From [Zimmermannella] bifida NBRC 103089 (GTDB lineage: Bacteria; Actinomycetota; Actinomycetes; Actinomycetales; Microbacteriaceae), in contig NZ_BCSP01000006.1 of assembly GCF_001570925.1 (NCBI RefSeq), positions 1 through 64,000 of the forward strand: a stretch of 64,000 bases of DNA, in the 5' to 3' direction. Positions 51,854-61,316 of the stretch are shown one piece after another. Each line of letters begins with the position of its first letter. The first letter of the stretch is position 1. The notes below the pieces were generated by a model, which saw only the letters and a program-made list of their open reading frames with translations, had not been told where the DNA came from and made no database searches. The translations under genes were made by a program, and so were the position numbers.

Positions 51854-51930
51854 CGTTGGAAATTTGTTGCATATGCAGGCAGGCAAGCCGTATATGGGGT
51901 TGCCGAGGCATATGTGCAACAAATTTCTGG
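51854..51930 (+). repeat. 77-bp interspersed palindromic element, family A copy 4
   Basis: Begins CGTTGGAAATTTGTTGCATA and ends GCAACAAATTTCTGG. Exactly 77 bp, with an inner GGCAA / TTGCC pair and centre GCCGTATATG. It lies just upstream of the crcB pair (minus strand) and downstream of the next minus-strand gene. Confidence 0.75.
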
Positions 51931-51966
51931 TGCTGGGGCGGCGCTGGGCCTGGAACTGGGGCAGGC

Positions 51967-52263
51967 TTAGGCGAGGCGGGTGGTGTTTGGCCGGGCCGGG
52001 GTGCTGGGTTCGGGCTGCGTGCCGCGCTCGGATGCAGGGCGGTCGGCAGGATCGGCGGCCGGCACGGCGGCTTCGGTAGCGTCATCCGCGGTCTCGAGCC
52101 GCCGCAGCTTCGGGGTAGCGGTCCAGTCCAAATGCTCGGGCCGCTCGACCTGCCAGGCCGCAGGGCCACCACGACCGGCACGGAACCGCGCGCGAACCAT
52201 GCGCACTCGCGATTCGCGACCGGATGCATCCGGTACCGAAACTGAGAATTCTGCACCTGGCAT
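51967..52263 (-). CDS. Hypothetical protein
   Basis: A 98-residue protein. The first half (MPGAEFSVSVPDASGRESRV..., then VRARFRAGRGGPAAWQVERPEHLDW) looks like a small beta-rich basic unit; the second half is a disordered Ala/Pro/Asp tail. ATG 52263 is the only reasonable start. I do not know the family. GC-rich shadow frames overlap it on the other strand, so the call is moderate. It is divergent from the RND pump gene. Confidence 0.5.
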   Translation of the reverse strand: MPGAEFSVSVPDASGRESRVRMVRARFRAGRGGPAAWQVERPEHLDWTATPKLRRLETADDATEAAVPAADPADRPASERGTQPEPSTPARPNTTRLA

Positions 52264-52368
52264 AGTGGCTCCGTTCTGTGGTGGCGAGCGCGTCCGCCCG
52301 CTGCCTGGCCAATCTATCGCGCTGGCGGAACGCCTGGCTGGTTACTTCTGGATGGCAGGATTGCTTGT

Positions 52369-55300
52369 ATGGGCAAGCTTGCAAACCTCAGTCTCGGCAA
52401 CCGCGCACTCATCGCGCTGGTGACTCTTACCATCGCGCTCTTTGGTGCTCTGACAATGGCGGGGATGAAGCAAGAACTGCTGCCCTCGATCTCACTGCCG
52501 CGGGTTTCGGTCATCACCACGTACCCGGGTGCATCGCCCGAGATTGTCGACAAGGATGTGTCGTCGAAGGTTGAGAGCGCGCTGCAGGGACTGCAGGGGC
52601 TCGAGGCGACGACAACGACCTCGAGTGCGAGCAGCTCGATCGTGGTGGCCGAGTTCGAGTTCGGTACCGACCTCGTCTACGCCGAGCAGCGGATGCAGCA
52701 GGCCATTAACCGCATCGACGCGCAGCTGCCAGATGACGCCGAGTGGAATGTGCTTTCGGGGTCGATCGATGATTTCCCGGTGCTGCAGCTTGCGGTGACC
52801 GGTGGTGATCCGACCGAGAACGCGACGCGCCTGCGCGAACAAACGCTCGGTGATCTGCGTGCGCTCGACGGTGTTCGCAGCGCCGATGTCTTCGGTGACC
52901 GCAAGGAGCGCATTGCGATCACGCTGCGTAACGATGATCTGCTCGCTAAGGGTGTCTCGCCGCAGGATGTGACGGACACGCTTGAGAACGCGGGTGTGCT
53001 GATCCCCGCGGGCCAGCTCAAAGAAGGCAAGGATGCGCTGACGGTCGAGACCGGCCAGGTGCTGAACTCGGCTGAGGACCTGGCGAAGTTGCCGATCGTC
53101 GGTGGCGGTTCGGCTGGCCAGGGTGGCGGCGCCCAGGGTGGCGCGACCCAAGACCCAGCAGCCCAAGACCCAGCAGCGCAGGACCCAGCAGCGCAGGGCA
53201 CCGAAGCCGCCCCGGAAACTGGCGGCACCGCATCCGGCATCGTCACCCTCGGCGACGTCGCGGACATTAAACAAGACCTGCAGCCCGCGCAGTCGTTCTC
53301 GCGCGTCAACGGCGAAGACTCGCTGACGCTCTCGATCACCAAGCGCCCCTCGGCGAACACGGTCGAGGTGTCGGAGCTGGTGCGCGAGCAGATTCCCGCG
53401 ATTGAGGATGCGCTCGGCGACGGCGTGCAGGTGCGCGTCGTTACCGACCAGGCCCCGTTCATTACGCAGTCGATCGACACGCTCGTGCAAGAAGGTCTAC
53501 TCGGGCTCGGCTTCGCCGTGCTGGTGATTTTCGTGTTCCTGCTGTCGTTCCGCGCCACGCTCATCACCGCGATTTCGATTCCGGTGTCGCTGCTGGTGAC
53601 GTTCATCGCGCTGTTCTTCTTGGATTACTCGCTGAACATGCTCACGCTCGCGGCGCTGACGATCGCGATCGGTCGCGTGGTCGACGACTCGATCGTGGTG
53701 GTCGAGAACATTCGCCGGCACCTGGAACTCAACCCAACCGCATCCCTGCGCGGCGGCGAACGCAAGCAGGTCATTGCCGAGGCCGTGCGCGAGGTCGCGA
53801 CCGCGATTACGGCATCGACGCTCGCGACGGTGGCCGTGTTCTTGCCGGTCGTGTTCGTGGGCGACATCACCGGCGAGCTGTTCCGTCCGTTTGCGCTGAC
53901 GAATTCGATCGCGCTGCTGGCATCGCTGTTCGTGGCGCTCACGATCGTGCCGGTGCTCGCGTACTGGTTCTTGGGTCGCAGCAAGGTCAAGGCGGGCAAG
54001 CACGCGGCGGTTGCATCTGATACGGCGGATGCGACGGGCACCGTTGACGAGACGGATGCGGTTGCCGAGACCGACGAAACGGTTGCGGCCGCGACGGGTG
54101 CAAGTGCATCCGCCGACACCGAAACCGAACAACCGCGCGAGCTCGAACCCGCGCCCGAGCGCGAAGCTCGAAACTGGCTGCAGCGCCTGTACGAACCGAT
54201 CCTCAAGGGCGCGCTCGCAAAGTCCGCGCTCGTGCTCGTTGGTGCGGTGCTCGTGCTGGTTGGTACCGGTGCGCTCGCACCGCTCATGCAGACGAACTTC
54301 CTCGGCGCGTTTGGTCAGACCACGTTCAACCTGATGCAAAAAGTGACCCCTGGCGCATCCCTCGAAACGATGACGGATGCGGCCAAGGGCGTCGAAGACA
54401 TCATTGAGCAGACCGACGGCATCGAGATCGCGCAGTCGAGCTTCGGCAGCGACCCGTCGATGGCCATGTTCGCGTCGGCCGGGCCGATGATCCGCTGGTC
54501 GATCACCACGAACGATGTGGTCGACCCCGACGCGGTGCAGAAACAGCTGCTCGACGAAATCGCCAAGCACGAAGAACTCGGCGAAGTCGCCGTGGCGCAG
54601 GGCGGCCAGTTTGATTCCGACCTGACCGTGCGCGTCGAAGCCGCGACGATGGACCAGCTGCGTGCGGCCGAAGCCCTCGCCACCGAGAAGCTCGAGACAC
54701 TCGACGACGTTAAGCAGGTCACGAGCTCGCTCGACGAGACCCGCCCGTTCGTGAGCCTCGACATCGACCCCGAAAAGGCGGCGCAGCTCGGGCTCTCAGA
54801 AGGCATGATCGCGGGACAGGTTGCCCAGGCGCTGCAGCCGGTGCCGATTGGCAGCGTCATGATTCAGGGAACCTCGCTGCAGATGTACTTCGTGGGTGAG
54901 GGGGATGCGCCGGCAAGCGTTGACGAGTTGCGCAACCTTGAAATTCAGGCCGGGATGCAGATGGTGCCGCTGTCTGAGGTCGCGACGGTCGAGACGAAGG
55001 ACGGCCCGGCGCAGCTCACCGCTGAATCGGGCACGCTCATCACCGAACTCACCGTCGTGAGCGACAACGAAAACCTCGGCGAACTCGGCAGCAAGGTCGA
55101 AGCCGCGCTCGATGATGTCGACTTCGCCGACGGTGCTCGCGCGTCGATGGGCGGTAGCGCCGCCGACCAGCGCAGCGCCTTCACCCAGCTCGGCTACGCG
55201 CTGCTCGCGGCCATGCTCATCACCTATATCGTGATGGTCGCGACGCTCAAGAGTCTGCTGCAGCCACTGCTGCTGATGATCTCGGTACCGTTTGCGGCAA

Positions 55301-55740
55301 CCGGCGCGATCATCATGCAGGTCGTTTCGGGCGTGCCGCTCGGTGTCGCCTCGCTCATCGGTGTGCTGATGCTGATCGGCGTCGTGGTCACCAATGCGAT
55401 CGTGCTGGTCGACCTGGTGAACCAGTACCGCGCTCACGGTCTGGATGTGCGCGACGCCACCTTTGCCGGTGCGAGTCGACGCGTGCGCCCGATTGTGATG
55501 ACGGCGCTCGCGACGATTCTGGCGCTGACGCCGATGGCGACCGGCATCACCGGCCACGGTGGCGTGATCTCGCAGCCGATGGCGATCGTGGTGATCGGCG
55601 GTCTGCTCTCGTCGACGGTGCTGACGCTGATCGTGCTGCCGTCGCTGTACTTGGTGGTGGAACGTCGCCTGGCGCGTCGTGCTGCGCGCCGCGAGGCTCG
55701 GGTTGAAGCGCAATTGGTGAAGGCGGGCATGACTGAGTAG
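52369..55740 (+). CDS. RND-family (AcrB/ACR_tran-type) efflux transporter
   Basis: A 1123-residue RND pump with 12 predicted helices in two halves. TM1 is followed by a large extracytoplasmic loop (TTYPGASPEIVDKDVSSKVES). TM4 contains the proton-relay aspartates in IGRVVDDSIVVVENIRRHLE. The second half includes LLMISVPFAATGAIIMQVVSG. Two insertions are unusual: an Ala/Gln/Pro-rich stretch with three QDPAA repeats in the first loop, and an acidic Ala/Thr-rich cytosolic linker between the halves. No adaptor or outer-membrane partner is nearby, as in other Gram-positives. Substrates may be drugs or lipids. Confidence 0.9.
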   Translation: MGKLANLSLGNRALIALVTLTIALFGALTMAGMKQELLPSISLPRVSVITTYPGASPEIVDKDVSSKVESALQGLQGLEATTTTSSASSSIVVAEFEFGTDLVYAEQRMQQAINRIDAQLPDDAEWNVLSGSIDDFPVLQLAVTGGDPTENATRLREQTLGDLRALDGVRSADVFGDRKERIAITLRNDDLLAKGVSPQDVTDTLENAGVLIPAGQLKEGKDALTVETGQVLNSAEDLAKLPIVGGGSAGQGGGAQGGATQDPAAQDPAAQDPAAQGTEAAPETGGTASGIVTLGDVADIKQDLQPAQSFSRVNGEDSLTLSITKRPSANTVEVSELVREQIPAIEDALGDGVQVRVVTDQAPFITQSIDTLVQEGLLGLGFAVLVIFVFLLSFRATLITAISIPVSLLVTFIALFFLDYSLNMLTLAALTIAIGRVVDDSIVVVENIRRHLELNPTASLRGGERKQVIAEAVREVATAITASTLATVAVFLPVVFVGDITGELFRPFALTNSIALLASLFVALTIVPVLAYWFLGRSKVKAGKHAAVASDTADATGTVDETDAVAETDETVAAATGASASADTETEQPRELEPAPEREARNWLQRLYEPILKGALAKSALVLVGAVLVLVGTGALAPLMQTNFLGAFGQTTFNLMQKVTPGASLETMTDAAKGVEDIIEQTDGIEIAQSSFGSDPSMAMFASAGPMIRWSITTNDVVDPDAVQKQLLDEIAKHEELGEVAVAQGGQFDSDLTVRVEAATMDQLRAAEALATEKLETLDDVKQVTSSLDETRPFVSLDIDPEKAAQLGLSEGMIAGQVAQALQPVPIGSVMIQGTSLQMYFVGEGDAPASVDELRNLEIQAGMQMVPLSEVATVETKDGPAQLTAESGTLITELTVVSDNENLGELGSKVEAALDDVDFADGARASMGGSAADQRSAFTQLGYALLAAMLITYIVMVATLKSLLQPLLLMISVPFAATGAIIMQVVSGVPLGVASLIGVLMLIGVVVTNAIVLVDLVNQYRAHGLDVRDATFAGASRRVRPIVMTALATILALTPMATGITGHGGVISQPMAIVVIGGLLSSTVLTLIVLPSLYLVVERRLARRAARREARVEAQLVKAGMTE
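53149..53193 (+). repeat. 15-bp in-frame tandem repeat within the RND pump gene
   Basis: Three copies of CA(A/G)GACCCAGCAGC(C/G) encode QDPAA three times in the first periplasmic-type loop. In-frame units of this kind tend to vary in number between strains. Confidence 0.7.
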
Positions 55741-56185
55741 CGCGGTGTCCGGACTCGCCGCTCCCTGCAGTCTCGCCGCTCCCTGCAGCGCGGTCCTGGT
55801 GCGGAGCCCGGACGCGGAGCTCGGAGCTCCAACATGGTGCAGCTCAGCGGCGGCCGGGGTGCTGTGCACCTCCGAGGGCTGAATATTGCACCACTATGGA
55901 GATTTCCTGGGGCTGCTGATCGACCCAGCTGATCGCGCGAGCAAGGCTAGGGGTGTGCCTACCAAGGGCGATTACCAGAGCAAGGCACCGCGGCGATTAA
56001 CGTGCTCAAAATCGTCGTCATAGTGCTGTGAGCGCAACATAAGCGCGATTTTGAGCAAGTTATTTGTGATGTTGATTCGTAGCCGTTGCTGCAGCGTCGC
56101 GTTTGGCAGCCGCTCGGCCCCCATCTCGTAGGCTTATTGCCGTAGCGAGCGCGCTTGCGCTCACTCGGCGAGGGGAACAAGAGAC
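55741..56185. other. Intergenic region with a direct duplication and a long inverted repeat
   Basis: About 445 bp with no gene. CTCGCCGCTCCCTGCAG occurs twice in a row at 55754-55789. TGCTCAAAATCG (56003-56014) is perfectly inverted at 56046-56057 across 31 nt. Neither is near a known gene end. The inverted repeat could be a promoter-distal hairpin or a binding site. Confidence 0.5.
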
Positions 56186-57832
56186 ATGGCGAGATCACGC
56201 GGATACAAGGCACCGGGCAACTACGTGCCTTCTAAGAAACGCGGTGGCAAGCTTGAACGCCTCGGGCCCGGCGCTCGCCGGGGCAAGTCCGGTAGCGCAG
56301 GCGGCGACGGACAGCAGGGACGCAGTGAGGACGCACGCGGCGAGCGCGCCGGCGGCGGTCGCGCACACGCCAGCGGGGCGGAAGCCCGTGGTCGCGGCGG
56401 CGCGCGTGGGCGAGCTGACAACCCGGGTCGCGGTTCGAACGCCGACCGGCGGGCGGCGAACGCCAAGCGCGGCACCGGCCGGGGCGAGGCGGCTCGCGGC
56501 GTGCGTGCCGAACGGAACCATGCCGGGAACGGGCGGGGTGCGCAGGCACGTGGCGGTGCATCACCGGCCGGTGCGCGAACCGCCAATATCCGCAATGCCA
56601 AGCCCGAACACAAGCAATATGCCGAAACCGCACCCGCACGCCTGAACACCACCAAGATCAGCGCCGAAGCCGTTGACGGCGTCACCTTTGCCGACCTTGG
56701 ACTCGACCCGCGACTCGTGGAAGCGCTCGCGGGCTTGGGTGCCGAACAGCCGTACCCGATTCAAGTCGCGACGATTCCCGACACCCTTGCCGGCCGCAAC
56801 GTCCTCGGCCGCGGCCGCACCGGCTCGGGCAAGACCATCGCATTCGGCGCCGCGCTCGTGCAGCGACTGTTCCTAATGCGCGGCAGCCGCGCCCAGCAGG
56901 AAGGCCGCGCACCGGGCGCACTGATCCTGGCTCCAACCCGCGAACTCGCCGTGCAGATCGATAAGACGATCCGCCCCATGGCCCACGCGCTCGGACTCTA
57001 CACCGCGCAGCTCTACGGTGGCGTGCCGCACAAGAACCAGCTCATCGCCCTCGAACGCGGCGTCGACATCGTGATCGGCACCCCCGGCCGCTGCGAAGAC
57101 CTCGCCCAGCGCGGCTACCTCGACCTCAGCCACGTGATCATCACCGTGCTCGACGAAGCCGACGAGATGAGTGCCATGGGCTTCATCGACCAGGTCGAGC
57201 GCCTGCTCGATCGCACCCGCAATACCGGTCAGCGCCTGCTGTTTTCGGCAACGCTGGATGCGGATGTGCGGCAGGTCGTCGACCGTTACCTGCCCAGCCC
57301 GGTCGCGTACGAAATCGAAGACGATATGCCCACGATCGACCACCGCGTCTACATCGTGGTGCGCGACGACAAGGACGCGATCACCGCGCACCTCGCTCGC
57401 ACCCCGGGCCTTGTACTGATCTTCATGCGCACCAAACTCGGTGTGGAACGCATGGTGGAAGCGTTGAAGGAACACGAGGTGCGCTCGATTCCGCTGCACG
57501 GTGACCTGTCGCAAGACAAGCGCACCGCGAACCTGCAGAAGTTCGCCACCGGCAAGGTGCAGGTGCTTGTCGCTACCGACATGGCCGCGCGCGGATTGCA
57601 CGTGCCGAATGTTCGCCTGGTCGTGCAGGCGGATCCGCCAGACAAGTTCAAGACGTATCTGCACCGCGCCGGTCGCACCGGGCGCGCGGGGGAGCCGGGC
57701 ACCGTGGTGACGCTCGTTGCACCGTCGCGCCGCGAGCGGATGCAGGACCTGCTCGAGTTGGCGGAGCTCGGTGATGTGCCGATGATTCCGGCCAGCCCGG
57801 GCGGTACCGAACTGGATGAGTTCGGTCGCTAG
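56186..57832 (+). CDS. DEAD-box RNA helicase with Arg/Gly-rich N-terminus
   Basis: A 548-residue helicase. The first 150 residues are Arg/Gly/Ala-rich and disordered (RSRGYKAPGNYVPSKKRGG start, then RGG-like runs), a probable RNA-binding extension. The core starts at about 168 with the Q motif TFADLGLDP. Motif I is GRGRTGSGKT, Ia PTRELA, Ib GTPGR, II DEADEM, III SAT and VI HRAGRTGR. It should remodel RNA in ribosome assembly or cold adaptation. ATG 56186 is preceded by purine-rich DNA. Confidence 0.95.
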   Translation: MARSRGYKAPGNYVPSKKRGGKLERLGPGARRGKSGSAGGDGQQGRSEDARGERAGGGRAHASGAEARGRGGARGRADNPGRGSNADRRAANAKRGTGRGEAARGVRAERNHAGNGRGAQARGGASPAGARTANIRNAKPEHKQYAETAPARLNTTKISAEAVDGVTFADLGLDPRLVEALAGLGAEQPYPIQVATIPDTLAGRNVLGRGRTGSGKTIAFGAALVQRLFLMRGSRAQQEGRAPGALILAPTRELAVQIDKTIRPMAHALGLYTAQLYGGVPHKNQLIALERGVDIVIGTPGRCEDLAQRGYLDLSHVIITVLDEADEMSAMGFIDQVERLLDRTRNTGQRLLFSATLDADVRQVVDRYLPSPVAYEIEDDMPTIDHRVYIVVRDDKDAITAHLARTPGLVLIFMRTKLGVERMVEALKEHEVRSIPLHGDLSQDKRTANLQKFATGKVQVLVATDMAARGLHVPNVRLVVQADPPDKFKTYLHRAGRTGRAGEPGTVVTLVAPSRRERMQDLLELAELGDVPMIPASPGGTELDEFGR

Positions 57833-58046
57833 AACCGGGAGCGCCAAGCACCAGAAACGGTCAGGCACCAGGAGCGCCAAGCACCAGGCCACTCAGCAAA
57901 CGAAACCGGCACCGACGCACGGGCGTTCGCCCACAGCATCCCCACCGATGCTGAAGTTTGCCTCTGGTTAACCTGTCCGTAAGGTCTGGTGCAGGCGACT
58001 CAGATTGTCTTGTCAGCGACTCGTTACATATCAAGGAGACTCGAGC

Positions 58047-60209
58047 ATGCGACTTCGCGGATTGACGGCAGCCGTTGGCGCCGCCGCCCTACTCAGCGGC
58101 GGATTCGTATTCGCCGCCCCAGCCTTCGCCGCCCCGGTGAGTGGCACGGTGCAGATCAATGAGGCCGAGTCCAACGGTGGCACACCCGGTGACTGGATCG
58201 AGCTGCACAACACTGGCGCCGAAGCGGTTGACCTCAGCGGTTACATTCTGCGCGACAACGACGATGCGCACACCTACGTCATTCCCGACGGCACCACGAT
58301 CGAGGCCGGCGGCTTCCTTGTATTTGACGAGCTCGACAAGGCCGGTAACGGTCACTTCGACTTCGGCCTCGGCAAAGAGGACACCGTTCGCTTCTACACG
58401 CCAGACGGCACGCTCGTAGACGAGCTCGCGTGGGTCGGCCACGCCGCCGACACCATCGGCATCGACCCCGCCACCGGCGAAATCGTGCCGACCGTATCGA
58501 CCAAGGGTGAAGCCAACACGGCCGCGCCGGTTTCGAGCCTCGACGGCGTCGTGCTCAACGAGATCGACTCGGCTCCCGCCGATGCCGTTGAGCTCTACAA
58601 CAAGGGCACCACGTCGATCGACCTCACCGGCGCGGAACTGCGCGACAACTCGAACGACCACCGCTGGCGCTTCCCCGCCGGCACCGTCATCGAACCCGAC
58701 GCGTTCCTCGTGGTTGACAGCAAGTCGGCCGGCCAGGTGTTCCAGGAAGGCCAGTGGGTCGACGGCACGTTCGAGTCGGCAATCGGCATCGGTAGCGGCG
58801 ACTCGATGCGCCTCATCGAGACCGAAACCGACCTCGTCATCGACGAATTCAGCTGGACCGAACACGCCTCGTACAACGGCAGCGAAGCGGATGCGACGCT
58901 CTCGCGCTGCGAAGACGGCATCGGCAAGTGGAAGATCGGTACCCCGACGCTCGGCGCCGCGAACGTTTGCGTTGCAAAGATCCCCGCACCAAACACCGAC
59001 CCGCTGCCCGAACTCGGCGACGACATCACCGTTATCGACGAAACCCCGATGTTCCTCGAAGATTCCTCGGGTCTCGACTACGCCGACGGCCACCTGTGGG
59101 CGATTGACAACGGCACCGGCACGTTCTGGAAGCTCGTCGTCAACGACGACGGCACCGTAACCCCTGCCGAAGGCTGGGAATCGGGCAAGCGCATCCAGTT
59201 TGCGAAGGATGCGGGCAACCCGGATGCAAAGGGTCCCGACACCGAGGGCATCACGCTCGATGGCCAAGGCATGGTCTACGCCGCCTCCGAGCGCGACAAT
59301 GCCGCCAAGGACGTGAACATGAACACGATCCTGCGCGTTGACCCAAACGCCGCCGGTCCCGACCTGCCCGCCGTAGCTGAATGGGACCTCACCGCGCAGC
59401 TGCCTGCGGTTGAAGCCAACACCGGTATTGAAGCCGTCGAGTGGGTTTCGAACGACGTTCTCGCTGGCAAGCTTGTTGACGCCAACACCGGCGCCGCATA
59501 CGACCCGGCCACCTACCCCGAGGCAACCGCTGACGGTCTGTTCTTCGTTGCACTCGAAGCCAACGGTCACGTATACGCCTTTGCCCTCAACGCCGATGGC
59601 ACCGCAGCACTCGTCGCTGACATCGACCCGGGACTTGGCGGCGCCATGGCGCTCGACTACGACCACCTCACCAATCAGCTCTGGGTCGTGGCCGACAACG
59701 GCTTCGAGGGCCGCATGGCCGCACTCACCTTCAACGGCGAGGCAACCCCGGCAGTCAAGCAGTACGCCGGTAGCGCGAGTATGACGAAGCTCAACAACGA
59801 AGGTTTCGCCACGGTTCCGGTCGATCAGTGCATCGACGGCAACCGCCCGGCCTACTGGTTCGAAGATGGCGTCAAGGTTGGCGCGCTGAAGCTCGGCGCC
59901 GTACCTTGCGAAATCGCCGCGGCTCCGGTCGAAAACCCGGTTGAGTCGACACCTGCAGTATCGACCGCATCCGCCGAACCTGCAGCCGCAGAAGCAGGCG
60001 ACTCGAACACTGCCGAAGGCCTGGCCGAGACCGGTGCCGACAACCTCACCTGGATGCTGGTTGTTGCTGGTGCCATCGTGGTGATCGGTGGTGGCCTGTT
60101 CTTGCTCAGCCGTCGCGGTCGCCAGGACGACGAAGACGATCTGAGCGACGACACTCCGGCAGGCGACACCCCGGCAGGCAACGCAGCCGACGCCGACCCA
60201 ACCGCCTAG
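58047..60209 (+). CDS. Cell-wall-anchored lamin-tail-domain protein with LAETG sorting signal
   Basis: A 720-residue secreted protein. Signal peptide: MRLRGLTAAVGAAALLSGGF with cleavage probably after AFA (about residue 30). Two lamin-tail domains follow (about residues 33-150 and 168-310; VQINEAESNGGTPGDWIELHN and VVLNEIDSAPADAVELYN). A beta-propeller-like region (about 330-610) carries repeated LDYADGHLWAIDNG-type blades, and the C-terminus has LAETG, a hydrophobic helix and a basic tail. This is a sortase substrate of the actinobacterial LAxTG type, attached to peptidoglycan. Ligand unknown. AAGGAG lies upstream of ATG 58047. Confidence 0.9.
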   Translation: MRLRGLTAAVGAAALLSGGFVFAAPAFAAPVSGTVQINEAESNGGTPGDWIELHNTGAEAVDLSGYILRDNDDAHTYVIPDGTTIEAGGFLVFDELDKAGNGHFDFGLGKEDTVRFYTPDGTLVDELAWVGHAADTIGIDPATGEIVPTVSTKGEANTAAPVSSLDGVVLNEIDSAPADAVELYNKGTTSIDLTGAELRDNSNDHRWRFPAGTVIEPDAFLVVDSKSAGQVFQEGQWVDGTFESAIGIGSGDSMRLIETETDLVIDEFSWTEHASYNGSEADATLSRCEDGIGKWKIGTPTLGAANVCVAKIPAPNTDPLPELGDDITVIDETPMFLEDSSGLDYADGHLWAIDNGTGTFWKLVVNDDGTVTPAEGWESGKRIQFAKDAGNPDAKGPDTEGITLDGQGMVYAASERDNAAKDVNMNTILRVDPNAAGPDLPAVAEWDLTAQLPAVEANTGIEAVEWVSNDVLAGKLVDANTGAAYDPATYPEATADGLFFVALEANGHVYAFALNADGTAALVADIDPGLGGAMALDYDHLTNQLWVVADNGFEGRMAALTFNGEATPAVKQYAGSASMTKLNNEGFATVPVDQCIDGNRPAYWFEDGVKVGALKLGAVPCEIAAAPVENPVESTPAVSTASAEPAAAEAGDSNTAEGLAETGADNLTWMLVVAGAIVVIGGGLFLLSRRGRQDDEDDLSDDTPAGDTPAGNAADADPTA

Positions 60210-60226
60210 TTCGGTAGCAACGCACA

Positions 60227-60252
60227 CTGACCCTCGCTTCGGCGGGGGCCAG
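60227..60252. terminator. Hairpin terminator between convergent genes
   Basis: CTGACCCTCGC and GCGGGGGCCAG pair around a stable TTCG tetraloop, 17 bp past the stop of the surface protein gene. Confidence 0.6.
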
Positions 60253-60410
60253 TTGCTTTCCGGGCATGGGGCACCCGTACGGATGCGGGGCGCAGGCAGG
60301 TGCGGTACCAGCGCAACGGTGTGAGACCAGTTGCTGTCGCGCCCGTTTGGTGCGGCATCAGGCCCGTACTGCACGTGTGCAGCCGGGCACCCCGCAACTC
60401 GGCACGGGAA

Positions 60411-61316
60411 TTAACCGAGCAACACCAGCGCGGCGGCACACGCGGCCAAATAGCCCAGCGCAACGACCGCATCCAGCCACGTGGCACGCAAGCGAACGCG
60501 TTCCGTGCGCGTGGGCGCAAAACCGAACCCGCGCACATCCATCGCCAACGCCACTCGATCCGCATGGCGAAGGGATGCGGCCAGTAGCGGTACCAGCGTC
60601 GCCAGCTGGCTGCGTACCCAGCCGATTGGTCCGCGTCCGAACCCGATGCCGCGGGCGCGCTGCGCCTGTCGAATCGTGGCGAGCTCGGTGCGGAAGCGCG
60701 GCACGAAGCGGAACGCCGCCAGCCCCGCATAGCCAAGTCGGTACGGCAGGTGCAGGTGCTGCACCATCGCGCGAATCAGGTCACCGCCTGAGGTCGTTGA
60801 GCCGCCCAAGAACGACACCGCCACGAGCGCCACGAGGCGAAGCCCCGTGGCCGCGCCCTCAGCGAGCGCACCCGCATAAAAGCGCCAATCGCCAATGCGC
60901 AGCAGCTCGGGCGAATTCGCCACGAGCTCGGGGCGAATCCACACGCCAAGGGTGACGGCCAGAATCGCAACCAGCAGCGGGGCCAGTACCAATAGCAGCA
61001 GCCGCTGTCGCCAGCGCATCCGCGACCCTACGAGCACGAGCAGCAGGGTAATGCCAATAATGGCGGCCGGAATGGCGTGATTGTGCACGAAGCACAGCGC
61101 CACCAGCACCGGAATGACCATCACAAGTTTGGTGAAGGGATGCACTCGGTGCAGGAACGGCAAGCGCAGCGCGAAGGCTTCGGCTTGCGTTGCGCGGTCG
61201 AGGCGAGCGTCGATGCGGGCGATTGCGGCATCGCGCTCGGCGGTGCTGAGTTCGGTGCTGAGCTCGGTGCGGAGTTCGGCGGCGTTGAGCTTCGGCGTTA
61301 CCGGTTCGCGGATCAT
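60411..61316 (-). CDS. ECF transporter transmembrane subunit EcfT (YkoC-like)
   Basis: A 301-residue integral membrane subunit of an energy-coupling factor transporter. It has about five hydrophobic segments. The family signatures are LPFLHRVHPFTKLVMVIPV at the start, and the coupling motifs RAMVQHLHLPYRLGYAGLAAFRFVP and QRARGIGFGRG near the C-terminus, where the A-R-G helices contact the ATPases. It is the last gene of a three-gene operon and overlaps the ATPase gene by 4 bp. Confidence 0.92.
   Translation of the reverse strand: MIREPVTPKLNAAELRTELSTELSTAERDAAIARIDARLDRATQAEAFALRLPFLHRVHPFTKLVMVIPVLVALCFVHNHAIPAAIIGITLLLVLVGSRMRWRQRLLLLVLAPLLVAILAVTLGVWIRPELVANSPELLRIGDWRFYAGALAEGAATGLRLVALVAVSFLGGSTTSGGDLIRAMVQHLHLPYRLGYAGLAAFRFVPRFRTELATIRQAQRARGIGFGRGPIGWVRSQLATLVPLLAASLRHADRVALAMDVRGFGFAPTRTERVRLRATWLDAVVALGYLAACAAALVLLG

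Noticed and set aside
51811-51860. Fluoride riboswitch before crcB
   Set aside because: The crcB motif core could not be found; only the family A repeat and GC-rich sequence are present.
58089-60374. 761-codon frame antisense to the surface protein gene
   Set aside because: The plus-strand frame has a Shine-Dalgarno, signal peptide and sorting signal; the minus translation shows no domain.
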